Notes: generated from the letters alone by a model not told the origin. A stretch of DNA of 64,000 bases from Chalara sp. BL73 (GCA_918026815.1 CAKJVC010000197.1:80424-144423); one strand, 5' to 3'; shown: positions 11,216-21,450, counted from the first letter of the stretch. Numbers and translations: made by a program.

Positions 11216-12185
11216 ATGAGCTCAGACAAGTATTTGCTGGCAAGAGGCTACCAGCCTTCTACCAGGTTTGCGAACCCAGCCAGATCCGGGTTGGCATTTT
11301 GCTGACTACGCACAAGGTTGAACTTTCTATTCTACTTGTGGAAAGAAGCCATCGGGTATGTCCTCCATCCTGCGATTCCCGTGCCTGAGGAAGGCTGGAA
11401 AGTCGCTGATGTTGCGACTGGGACCGGGCTTTGGCTTTGTGAACTGGCGAAGAACGCACCCGAGGCTACCTCATTTGATGGATTCGATATTTCTTCAGAC
11501 CAGTTCCCTCACCCTCACTCCTTGCCAGAAAATGTGACTTTAGGTGTTCTTGATGTTACAAAGCCTCCACCTCTCGATTTGTGTGGGAAGTATGATGTGG
11601 TACACGTTCGTTTACTGATCTCGGTCGTCGATAATGACGACCCTGGACCAGTGATAAGTCATTGCCTGAGCCTCCTTAGTGAGTACAATATCCTCACAGT
11701 GCCAACTTTTGTCCTGATCAGTCATGAAGAGCCAGGGGGTTATCTTCAATGGGATGAGCTTGACTGTGCGGCTTCACAACGTCTGCTACAATCAACAGAG
11801 TCCCCTTCACCATACCTTGGTGCACTAAATAAGATATTTAGTAATACAAAACCTACGGGGTAAGAATACATGTCTTGACTAATCATAAACCTCTGACACT
11901 CGCTGTAGCTGGATCTCCCGTCTTCCTGATTTCTTCGAGGGGCATGGCTTGCATACCGTCGCTATAGAAAATCATACAGAAAAAGAATGGCAGCGACATA
12001 TGATGATGGAAATATGGTGTCTTACTGCAGAGGACCACGCATCTGTACTAGAAGGCATGGGAATGACAGAAAAGGCGGAAGCAGTGAGGAGCCTTGCAAT
12101 TGGAGCACATGCTGAGATCAAAGAGGGTCTTTTCTACTCGCATAAAATCCGCGTTGCTGTAGGCAAAGTCCCACGCTTGAAGTAG
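11216..12185 (+). CDS. SAM-dependent methyltransferase, class I (fungal secondary-metabolism type)
   Basis: Exons are 11216-11265, 11317-11678, 11730-11859 and 11909-12185, giving 272 residues. Motif I reads VADVATGTGLW (about 46-56), and the acidic FDGFDIS block follows. The LLKPGGYLQWDEL post-motif is recovered only if intron 2 ends at GAAG (11729); that splice keeps frame and restores the conserved sequence. The N-terminal YLLARGYQPSTRLNFLFYLWK is typical of UMTA/LaeA-like methyltransferases found in fungal metabolite clusters. The acceptor substrate (O, N or C) is unknown. The gene converges with the P450 gene, with 115 bp between the stops. It is a plausible tailoring enzyme for the nearby peptide system. 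Confidence 0.88.
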
Positions 12186-12300
12186 ATGTAAATATGATAT
12201 TGATCTTAGCCTCCTCAACTGGAAAGAAGTTTGCAAATGCACACCGTAGCTCAACACCTGTTCAATGCAATTTGCCACCCACGGAACATACACCTATCAT

Positions 12301-13945
12301 TCAGCATACCTTTGTCACTTGCCGCTTTCTCATTTTAACAGACCAACCATGCGGTCGCGCTAGTAAGGAGCTTGATACCCTCCAATCTTGCTCAGGCGTA
12401 GCAAGCTCAATTTCATATTCAAGGAACAATGTAGAAAGGAGCTTACAGAGCGATATATGCGCTAGATTCCTTCCGGGACAAGCCATATATCCTGCTCCAA
12501 ATGTAACGAGGCTTCGTTCTAGCTCTTTGCTATTTGACTTGAGCCAACGATCTGGATTAAAGTTATCTGCATCTGTCCCAAATATTCTTTGGTTGCGGTG
12601 GAGTGCCCAAGGGCTGACACTAATCACAGTCTAGAAAAGAGATCAGCATTTGCTTTTCGAGGAGTAGAGTGTGGAAAACGGACTCCAGGTGGGAAAAAAT
12701 GGCCAGCAATCTCGATTCCTTGTTTTGGTGCAACTCGGGGATATGGAGTTGCGGACACAGGATGAAAGCGATAAGCCTCTTTCATCTATCGTTCGGATAT
12801 TAGCAACCTTTCTGCAAAGGACAACAGAAAAAGCTCACGCATGCCTGAAAATACGGCAGTTTCAGAGCTTCTGCATATTGGACCGGGGAGGAAACTAGGT
12901 GGTTCGATGCTGCTTCATTGAGTTCTCTATACAAACGCTGTAAACAATCTGGATTTTTCAGCAGGAAGTAAACCAAAGCCTGTGATTGGGTACCAATGCC
13001 TTCTCCGCCTGCAGCGATATTAGCATTAGCTGCTGCGAGCAACTCTCGTTGCGTCAGCGGTTCTCCTGATTTTTGATTCTTCCACTGTTCTATCATGTCC
13101 CAGGCAACGCGGTCCGATTTCTCGCGAGTGTGCACTGCTCGTATGGTTGTATTCATGACATGTCTCATAGGCTGTATATCAAGCCAAACCAGCAGTGGAC
13201 TCAAGATCTCGTGAATCATATGGAAATATGCCATCATTGCGAGATACGGCACCAGTCTATGAGATGTGGCAATGCAGTTTTCAACATCTTTTCCTTGTTC
13301 CAGAAAGCCAAACGGTTTCGAGAATGTCATCTGACCGACAAGATCAAAGGCAAAGAAGGTGAACCACTTATCCAAAGGCACAGATTCTCCTTGATCATCA
13401 AGTCTGTCTATTTGAGACTTCAGGATTTCAATTGCATGGTCGATCTCAAGCTCACATCTCAATATGTTCGTCGAGGTATAGCCTCCAGAGACCTTCTTTG
13501 CCATGACCCCAAACTTCTGTGGATCGAGTTCTGCCATCATGTTGTGCCAGGAGCTATCTGGCATCGCAAAGATCTTGTACCATGTATGCTTTCTCAACGG
13601 CCTCAGAAGAATGGCTCTGATAGCCTCTGGATCAGAGACGGAGACTTCGTAGTGACTAAGTCTCACACAAGGACCTAGAATAATCGATGTTACTCGAAGG
13701 TACACTAGGCATGTGTTTGCATGCCAACAGGGAAATTTTATACCATATTCTCTGTGGACATCCTGCACAGAAAAGTGGTAATCTCTTTTATGCAAGTGCC
13801 ATAGCTGCCAGAAAATCGAAAATCGACCCAGGGTTGGCCCTGGAACGTTTCTCAGAGGAGAGAAGAAGTGCTGGTATACAATGTAGGCCAAGAAATATAG
13901 CAATATAACGACCAGGACTGCAAGGGATACGATGTGGTTGTCCAT
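12301..13945 (-). CDS. Cytochrome P450 monooxygenase
   Basis: Exons on the minus strand are 13945-13744, 13674-12839, 12785-12684 and 12630-12301, giving 489 residues, normal for a microsomal fungal P450. An N-terminal membrane anchor (about 5-24) is followed by the proline-rich NVPGPTLGRFS. The I-helix reads AAGGEGIGTQS, a variant of the usual AGxDT. The ExxR motif is E349-R352 (KEAYRFHP). The heme loop is FGAGYMACPGR with Cys431. The first intron is 69 nt, a multiple of three without stops, so an uncritical reading would keep it; removing it restores EYG-PCVRLSHYEVSVSDPEAI. It resembles the pisatin demethylase/trichothecene oxygenase-like group. The substrate is unknown, and it sits in the accessory island. 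Confidence 0.92.
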
Positions 13946-14919
13946 GCCGGCAAAATATCTTTTCCGTCTCCTGAATTATGATCTACGTATGCTTGCAAGA
14001 AGATGAGAAAGGGGGAAATAGAAAACAAGCATCATGAATCAAGCACAATACGAGCTGACAATAGTTTTGAACCTGGTGTAGACCTTCACGGCAAAGATAG
14101 CGGGCTCTCATCCTGCACAGTCATATTTATTTGACACTCATCTCCTGAGGTAGTGTGCATTGCGCGGCACATGCGCTGCCAGCTTGGGCTTCCAAGTCAC
14201 TCGGCGATCACCATGCTTGGTTGAGCCGTAGAGCTACCAGCCTTGCCTCCACTCAACAGACCTGCTCTGTGTCGCCTGCAATGACAGATAAGCTTAGATT
14301 TTTTTTGGGGAACCTGAGCCCCGGAAGTGCATCTTCCCATAGGCATCTTCGAGCTCAGTGTATTTTTCAATCATACAAGGGGAGCTTGCTGAAGTATTCA
14401 CAAAACCGTGAACAACCAGATTAAGGGGAAACCATGCACACGGCACTTTGGAACAGGAAATTATCTTGCACAAATCCCTCTCCTTTTTTGGTATTGCCAA
14501 AGCGTAAGACAGAACGGCCAATACAATGTTGAGGGGTAAAATGACTTGTTGTGTTCCGCAGTGTGGTTACACGACATGCCTGCACAACAACATAATATTT
14601 AGACCATGTCCAGCTAAGTACAATGATATGGATTAAAGACCCTGAAACCAATGAAGTTACGCATGCTTAAATATTACCAAGTCTCGACATAGTGTGGTCA
14701 TCACAGCCGATTATTCATCCGCTGTCTCACCGTTCATCTGGGGAAATACACGTTTTGACCTCCACTCTCGTGCCGGAGGCCAGTGCGATTCTACGGAGCT
14801 ATGTAACTATAACTGACCTAGCTTTCTCCACAGTTCCTTTGGGCGCTTATCGCAAGAGTCTCCATCTTGAAGATTGTAACGTTCTTGCTTTAGCTTGAGA
14901 CTACGACTCTATCAATCAC
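13946..14919. promoter_or_regulatory. Divergent promoter interval, P450 / rhodopsin-domain gene
   Basis: Roughly 970 bp between divergent starts. Several short open frames on both strands show no domain, codon or length evidence of being genes. No specific operator was recognised. Confidence 0.5.
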
Positions 14920-16184
14920 ATGACGAACCACAACACACCAAGCTCCCGTGGATGGGAGGAGATTCGAGTGAGCGTTGCTTTGTCTGCCCTTGCGGCTCTT
15001 GCTGTTCTTCTACGAAATTTAGCACGATGGCGACGGAGGTTGAACCCTGAGATTGATGACTGGATGGCTTTGGCTAGCTTGGTGAGAAGGTCCTGATTCG
15101 ATAATGACGGGCACTATCTTACCTTTTCCTCACAGGTCTTCATTGGTGCTATGCTTGCGGAAGAGATACTATGTAGGTTCCTTCTGTTGGCAACTACGTC
15201 CAGCATGATACTGATGATGGAAAGGGGTTACCATTGGTGGTAGTGGGAAGCATATTTGGGAGTTGCCTCCGGACCAGATCCAGTCATTTTTTAAGGTATT
15301 TTCATGTGTGTCTAATGAAATCAAGATAGATTAATATTATTAGATATTCCTTTCAAATATGTTCACATACTCTATCACAACTCCTCTGGTCAAGCTGTCA
15401 CTCATCTTTTTCTATCGGCGCATTTTCATCTCAAAAGGATTCAGGATGATGGCCGACGGGCTTATTGCTATGAGCATACTGTGGGGTGTAGCAACATTTT
15501 TATCCTCAGCTCTCATATGCAGACCTCTGCAGAAATTCTGGGATGTATCCATACCAGGAAAATGTTTTGATTCTTTGAAGTTTGTCCTAGGCGTTCAAGG
15601 AGTGAACATATTCCTGGATGCAACAATTCTCGTTCTGCCAATGAAAGCGGTATGGAGTCTTCATAGGCCATGGCAGGAAAGACTGGCTCTTTCTGGTGTA
15701 TTTCTGCTCGGGGGATTGTAAGCGGCGTTGAGCTTTAATTTGGTGTAGTACGACATACTAACCTCTTCACAGCGTGGTTTTCGCTAGCGTTTATCGTATT
15801 CTCACCCTTCTTATGATCAGTAACGATGATATCACCTGTATGTACAAACCTTCTCTTTCTATATCCTTACTCACGCAGTTCTTTCTAGATACAACCTTCC
15901 ACGGAGCAATCTGGACATTTGTCGAGCCATGCATCGGACTGGTGTGCAGCTGTCTTCCAACGATCCGCAGTCTGTTTCCGGCATACCGGTCTGGGAACAC
16001 AGGCAAATCATCAGGAAGCCACAATAACAGTAGCTCACGTCAAGACTTGGATCTGTACAGTCCCCGCCAAAATTATCTTAAGATGGACAATTTCTGCAAC
16101 GAGATCCGTGCTGCTGACAGCGGATATGATACAGAGGGCAGTCCAAGAGGCATCACGGTGAAAAGGACTGTTGAGGTGGTATGA
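14920..16184 (+). CDS. Fungal rhodopsin-domain (SAT4-type) integral membrane protein
   Basis: Six exons, 14920-15081, 15136-15172, 15225-15295, 15344-15717, 15773-15837 and 15889-16184, encode 334 residues. The pattern is that of the fungal seven-helix family often annotated as SAT4 or rhodopsin-domain. It shows EIDDWMALASLVFIGAML, SNMFTYSITTPLVKLSLIFFYRRIF, a Cys-rich loop (ICRPLQKFWD, PGKCFD), DATILVLPMKAVWSL and the terminal block YTTFHGAIWTFVEPCIGLVCSCLPTIRSLF. A Ser-rich cytosolic tail ends the protein. The family includes CFEM-GPCR-like proteins, and most members have no known function. No CFEM domain or retinal-binding claim can be made. It lies between the P450 and the hydrolase, and may be an island passenger. 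Confidence 0.9.
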
Positions 16185-16407
16185 ATGCTTGTATATTTCA
16201 TCGTATGATTGTCAAGACAAAGCACTGTAGCTTTCCAATGTATAATGCGGTGGGAGATGAGAATTGCGTGTTGGCGGTAGGAGGATCAAAATTTCATTTA
16301 GCAAGGCACTTTCTAATAGGGATATATTGCACATACACGCAGATAGAAAATTTTAAAAAAAGTCATTATTAAGTTTCCCGAGCTAATTCGACTTTCGGAC
16401 AAACATT

Positions 16408-17218
16408 TTAGGCTGAAATTTTCTTGATAATCTCAAGTACAACTTCCGGCTGGCTGAGAAATGGTGAGTGGCCAGCCGTGCAGGATTCTGTATCAAATTT
16501 GACCCCTGACCTTTCCACCATCATCTGCTGAACCTCAATTGGCAGAGCTTCGTCACCGGTACAGAAAAGGTAAGTGGACGGATAATGTTGATACGCCGTA
16601 TATGTCAGAGGAGTCTGTTGAGCAATGGCTGGTCCAGGAGCCAGTTCGGAGACCCAGTGTTCTTGTTCTTCCTTAGGAAGATCGCTGTAAAACCTGCGAT
16701 GCGGATCTTCCATGTTGCAAAGCCCATTCTCCTATCAGTTGGAATCACCGTTAGCAGGTTAATATGCGGACAATGCAGATAAGAATTCATACCTCGACTT
16801 TGATGAACGGAGGAAGACTCCCGCCAAGAGCCGTAGCAAGTGACGCTCCAACTGGTATGATGAAGGCACACATGTAAAAAAGTCGAATCACCCCACCAGG
16901 GTAGCCTCTGCTCTCCCGTAACTTCTTTGAATAGGACTCGAGCACGGCTTCTGATCCGACCACGCCGCCGTAGGAATGCATTGCCACGATGACATCTTTC
17001 CCTTCCTGATCTATCAACTTGGTGAGTAAATCCTGAATAACCTTGACATCATCTGCGAGTGAAATCAAAGGGGGTGTGGGTTTTGCGTCAAATGTAGGCT
17101 GGAGAGGACATTCTGTCGGATAGCCGTTCTCTTCTACCAATTTCCTCACACTCTCAAAGTGCTTGGGACTGTGCCAGCTTCCATGGACGAAAAGTACTGT
17201 TGGCTTCTGGGACGACAT
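16408..17218 (-). CDS. Alpha/beta hydrolase (AB_hydrolase_6 type)
   Basis: Exons on the minus strand are 17218-16793 and 16731-16408, giving 249 residues. The N terminus reads MSSQKPTVLFVHGSWHSPKHF, with the oxyanion VHGSWH. The nucleophile elbow is AMHSYGG, with Ser82. The C-terminal catalytic His sits in TAGHSPFLSQP (about residue 230). Asp in TGDEALP is a candidate third member. The open frame extends upstream to 17332, but M39 at 17218 is chosen because homologous proteins start at this strand. The family includes salicylate/jasmonate-type esterases and hydrolases of fungal clusters. The substrate is unknown. It might act as an esterase or peptide-processing enzyme of the neighbouring peptide system, but that is speculation. 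Confidence 0.9.
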
Positions 17219-18129
17219 TTTTAACTCAAAGGCAGTAGTCACCTGGGCGGCTCTGGGCGTGGGTCTCGTCTTCTTGGTAGTCAAGACAATGAGAGGAACT
17301 TCGTTCAGCTTTGGTTGGTGAGCCTTTTCCACGTCTGGGTTGAAAGCTCAGAATTACCGCTGCCTGAAATACTGCCGTAATATTGGAAGGCCTAAGGGGA
17401 GTGACGGAATCGAGGTATTTACTAATTTAATTTGAATCCGTTTGAAACTGTGATAGTAAAAGTTCAGATTGCCAACTGTTCACTCCTGCTTTTACACGAA
17501 TTCAAGATAGCGTCTGTCTTCTTCATTTCATTTGCACCACTGAAACTTGCATGCAGGTTAATGTATCTCGATAATTTCGTGAAATGGTGTTACACAACAC
17601 CAACAAACGTTGGTGGTAAGAAGTGGTCAGATAACCATGATTGGCATTTGCGTTCATGCAGGCCATGCCACATCAATACATATTACGTGCATTAACTTTA
17701 CGTCCCCGCACTATTTCAAATTAAGCTGCTATGGGTTTCTTGCAAGGTAAGTTCAAATATTGATTCAAGGACGATGGAGGCAAGGTAAACAAGCTTTGCA
17801 GCCCTTTATGGCAACTTATCATATGCAGGGGTAAAGCGCCAATAAGCGAGAGTGGGTTGTTTACGTACGCCCGGATTTCTGGCGTCCAGGAAAGCGCCTT
17901 AGAGCTATTGTGAATGTACGCTGCACTTCAAATCGTAAATTGGATATCTCTTAGGCTATGCACGAGTGTGTTTTGCCAAGACGGAGATGATATGAGGAGT
18001 TCTCTTGTCTATCCGCTCCGCTCCAATTTCAGGTATTGAGACTTCTTTAAATCAGTATCATTCAACTTCCAACAGCGCTAGAAGAATTTGCACATTAGCA
18101 TTCGAGAAACAAACTTTCCACACTTCGAT
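17219..18129. promoter_or_regulatory. Divergent promoter interval, hydrolase / peptide precursor
   Basis: The 911 bp between divergent starts. Nothing coding was supported. The final ~130 bp before 18130 are the presumed promoter and 5' UTR of the precursor gene. No clear TATA box could be assigned. Confidence 0.45.
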
Positions 18130-18436
18130 ATGAAAATCACAAGTTATCTTACTCCATTGGTTGCTCTTTTGGCAACGGCTCTGGCCTTGCCCATTGATAC
18201 AGGTACTTGCTGCTCAGTTTTCTGCATATTCATGCTTTCCTCGAATAACATATTGTTTAGCGGATGCCGATGAAGTTATTCGTAGCAGCTGGGGCACCGA
18301 AACCATTGCAAATCGTGGTGCTGATGCCGATGAGGCTATTCGGAACAGTTGGAGTGCCAGCGAGATTTCTAATCGAGGCGCTGATGCAGACGAGGTGATC
18401 AGGAGCAGTTGGGCTCCTGATCAGGTGGCAAACTGA
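18130..18436 (+). CDS. Secreted repeat-peptide precursor (candidate RiPP / dikaritin-like precursor)
   Basis: Two exons, 18130-18202 and 18261-18436, encode 82 residues. Residues 1 to about 20 are a signal peptide (MKITSYLTPLVALLATALA). From residue 25 there are three tandem 20-residue units, the last 18 long. Each opens ADADE, continues (V/A)IR(S/N)SW, has six variable residues and ends Asn; the first two then have Arg-Gly. There is no Cys and no Lys-Arg or Arg-Arg pair. The splice is supported because the carried G plus CG gives the Ala that opens the first repeat. Two UstYa proteins lie directly downstream. This family makes precursors cleaved in the secretory pathway and cyclised on aromatic residues; Trp is the only aromatic in each unit. 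An alternative is a linear secreted signal peptide similar in layout to alpha-factor. Confidence 0.8.
18261..18433 (+). repeat. Three in-frame 60-bp tandem repeats in the precursor gene
   Basis: Units begin at about 18263, 18323 and 18383. Each starts with a near-identical GATGCCGATGA-type block and a TGG about 30 nt later. The third unit stops six nt early, at the codon for the shared Asn. Third-position differences between units indicate age or selection on the protein rather than a fresh duplication. Confidence 0.85.
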
Positions 18437-19262
18437 GTCATGAACGTCTGCTCTGTTGGAGGCAATAAGCCACCAGATCAGTGTTGTTTGATGTCATGTG
18501 AGCAACTTAGAGAGTATTTGGAAGAGGTCTATAGGAATGGAGACTCTACTGTCGGCTACATTTGATAGAATACAGTAAAACAACTTTTGCCCATTCAAGT
18601 TTCATGTGCAACATAATAGCCCATCCACCGTTTCTTGACCAATTATGATTGCTCGAAATAGAATCGAACATAGACCAATTCGATGTCCCTTTGCCCCTCA
18701 CTGTATCCTCAAAGGCGTTTCCCTTACAGGTTTGTTATTGTGCACTCCGTAAATCGAAACATGAACTTAACATCACATGACGCATACCAAAATCTCTAAG
18801 TGAAACCGGGCCTGGACTTCTATGCATGCAGTCTGAATAGATCAGAATGCACAACCTCCTCATTTGTTAAACCCTTATAATCAATATTGTCACATCAACT
18901 CTCATGGATCCGTCTGTAATGCTTTCAACGTCGGGCGAATTAGGCGAATTATTCTGTCAGTCAACATGTTACATGACAACCACAACAATAATATCTCTGC
19001 ATAAATGCCGGGTCAAACATGCAATCAAGATCACACCTTCCAGGAGAACCATACGACGTACCAAAGAAGACCGCGAAGATGGAGGGTTACACAGCCATGC
19101 GGTTGATAAACACTTGCATGGCAGGATTTAGCCGACCCGCCTCCTGAATGGCTTCCCCACATTTCGCTTAAGGTGATACTAGAGCCACGCCTGTTGTTAA
19201 ATGCACACCATGCTGTGGGCAGTATGGTGTCAATGGGATCTGAAGATGAGTGACTTAAGGTG
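18437..19262. other. Interval between precursor and first UstYa gene
   Basis: About 830 bp. It holds the precursor 3' UTR and the promoter of the UstYa gene. A 75-codon open frame at 18904-19131 has no signal, domain or neighbour logic and is not called. Confidence 0.45.
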
Positions 19263-20211
19263 ATGAGAAGGATAATGAGTTCGAAGGGGTATTCGAGACT
19301 ATATGCACTGAGAATTTCAGAGACAAGAGGTCTTGAGAAACCGAGGAAGGGGCTTTCCGTTCACAGCCTCACCCTTCTTGTACTGCTGATATCAAATGTG
19401 GTATTCATGTTACTCTGGTTGAGAAGTGAGACAGATAATTGCATACGACCGAAACTGACTTTTTGTATGTTCTCATTTAAGTTTTGAGGAACAAAAAGGA
19501 GAATAGCTGAGTCGCCTCTCTAGCACCCGCTCAAAGCTCAATACATTACGAAAAGAGGAGGCTCTGGAGGAACATTAAAAACAACGTGTATACAGGAGAT
19601 CCAGGACAAGAACATGACGAAGCATGGAGGAAGCTAATTGAGCGTCAGCAACCTAGACCCTTTATCATCTACGGATTTACTGACACGAAACAGCAATGAC
19701 CATCAAAATTTCCCAGAAAGAATTGAATGCGATTAACGAGACAAGTATAGCATTCAAAGACGGATCTGGATACATAGCTGAGACCGCCATATATCATGAG
19801 CTGCATTGCGTTGTGAGTTTCTTTGCACTCAACACTGGGTTTTTTTTATAACTGAATTCTTAAACAGAAACGTATTCGACGGCACTTGAACCTCGATTAC
19901 TATTACCCGGATATGACGGATGATGAGAGGCGAAGAGAGGGTCCACATATTGGTATGCTTCAGGTTATTGCAGCTGAGAATCTGGATATTGACTTGCAGT
20001 AGATCACTGTCTTGAGTACTGGCGTGAAGCAGCGATGTGCAGAGGCGATACAACTCTGTCAACATTTCGGTGGGCGGATGGAATACCATATTCTACTGTA
20101 TATAGCGATCACGAGTGCGTTAATTGGGAGAAACTAGATAAATGGGCTCGAGGGAGGATGGTCGATATGAGTGACCTGTCTGTCCTTGTACCGAAGATCA
20201 CAAATACGTAG
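19263..20211 (+). CDS. UstYa-family (DUF3328) oxidative cyclase-like protein A
   Basis: Five exons, 19263-19464, 19524-19643, 19694-19812, 19868-19952 and 20003-20211, encode 244 residues. A basic N-tail and one membrane helix (about 35-53, LTLLVLLISNVVFMLLWL) precede the lumenal domain. That domain has SPAQSSIHYEKRRLW, EAWRKLIEPM and the two diagnostic HxxHC motifs: HELHC (142-146) and HIDHC (174-178, followed by LEYWREAAMC). The second exon-exon join uses a GTCAGC donor with a CTGAC branch point. In ustiloxin, phomopsin and asperipin pathways such proteins catalyse oxidative macrocyclisation of Kex2-released peptides. Here the partner is probably the adjacent precursor. A second in-frame ATG at 19275 could be the start. 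Confidence 0.9.
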
Positions 20212-20255
20212 TTTAGAAATTCGGCTGTAAAAAGGGTTTATAATATATACATTGT

Positions 20256-21084
20256 CTATAAAATGCCTGTATCCGAAGAATTCCGCCACTTCTCTGCCCA
20301 ATTTTTTACAGCACCATAGTCCCGGCACTTTCGCTCTGATCCCCATCCCGTTGTTTTACGTTCTTCCCGACTTACAGTCTCCAGATTGGTGTCTGCGGCA
20401 CACATTATTGCATGACGCAGGTAGTCAAAACAGTGTCGCATATGCATATTATCAGTGCGAGCACCAATGGACTCGAGGTAGGGGTCAGAATCTGACGAGC
20501 CATTTGATTTTCTGAGCTCATGGAGCGTGGTATAGTATGCTACTCGAATTCCGTGCTGTAGTGATGAGTGTTAAATTTGCAGTCTTGAAAATCTTCGTGA
20601 GGAAATAGGTGGCCTACAACACAATGTAGTTGATGGAAGACAGCGATGTTAGATATGAAAGGCGCTATCTCTGGGTGATGCACAAAACCACGGCCAACTG
20701 TGTGTGATCAGGAAGGGTTCCAAGTCTATCAGTTCTGGAACTCATCTTACCTGGAACTATGGACGACCAAGCTGCTTCAGATTCTAGTGTAGGCTTTTCA
20801 GAAAAGCTCAGGTTATGGTACCAAATCTCTGTTATAGTTCCTTCTGGCGCTGGAAGAATCGTGTCAGAAAATCTCACTGAAAGAACGATAATGGACTAAC
20901 ACAGAAGACCTCCGTGTGGTAATACATTGGAGCGGCGGCCAGCGCTATAGCCAACTAGGAGCGCAATAAAGACTATTAAGAAGGCGATTCCTGCCTGCAG
21001 CCATGTTTTCAAAACTATGTAAATCGATTTTCTATGAGCCAAAGCATCTTCTTCCTCTGAAGGTATCTCCTCGTAATTCGCCAT
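20256..21084 (-). CDS. UstYa-family (DUF3328) protein B
   Basis: Four exons on the minus strand, 21084-20910, 20849-20751, 20697-20618 and 20555-20256, encode 217 residues. An acidic N-tail (MANYEEIPSEEEDALAHRKS) and one membrane helix (about 29-49) lead to APEGTITEIWYHNLSFSEKP. The classical blocks VGRGFVHHPE, FHQLHC (motif HQLHC, 113-117) and HMRHCFDYLRHAIMCAAD (HMRHC, 156-160) follow. The end is GWGSERKCRDYGAVKNWAEKW, also typical. Intron 1 (60 nt, CTGAC branch) was chosen over a 33-nt alternative. The two UstYa genes converge, with 44 bp between stops, and belong to different subtypes, as in known clusters that use a UstYa/UstYb pair. Substrate and exact chemistry are unknown. Confidence 0.9.
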
Positions 21085-21450
21085 CGAAATTGTTTGGGGA
21101 GAATGAAAACCGATTTGTAAAAGACAAAGAAGCAGATAGATTGCAGTTCTAGATATCGAAGGTACAATCTGAGACGCTAGTCATAAGCGAGATCATCCAC
21201 GTGGTTGTATCATGGAGAAGGTACACCGCCCGGCTCAATGACTTGAGTGTAGACGGTCAAGTAAAGTCCTCCTAACAACATATTACTATGACGCTCTCTA
21301 GGTAGTCTGAAATGCGAAGAATCTCTATTCTCATCTATCCACCATCACTTCCGGATAGTAGCTAGCTGCAATAGAGGCAATCATCTGTATCATCAAGTCA
21401 TTTTCCAGGTCAAGCACTTTACTTTTCTCGCTGCTACACCAACCACTCCT
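21085..21450. other. Promoter of UstYa-like gene B and end of island
   Basis: The 366 bp between the divergent-side start of UstYa B and the stop of prolyl-tRNA synthetase. Nothing coding was seen. This marks the change from accessory to housekeeping sequence. Confidence 0.45.

Noticed and set aside
14155..14651. Short frames on both strands between the P450 and rhodopsin-domain genes
   Set aside because: No start context, domain or intron logic; consistent with a divergent promoter region.
18130..18436. Interpretation as the mating alpha-pheromone precursor
   Set aside because: No Cys or the usual WCxxxGQPCW-like core and no Lys-Arg sites; UstYa genes adjacent favour a different peptide, though an alpha-factor-like trimming scheme remains likely.
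18904..19131. 75-codon plus-strand frame between precursor and UstYa A, considered as a second precursor
   Set aside because: No signal peptide, no repeats, and no splice path to the UstYa frame.
19263..20211. Reading UstYa A as a pseudogene because its frame is broken into short pieces
   Set aside because: Four introns with good donors, branch points and acceptors close all phases and recover both HxxHC motifs.
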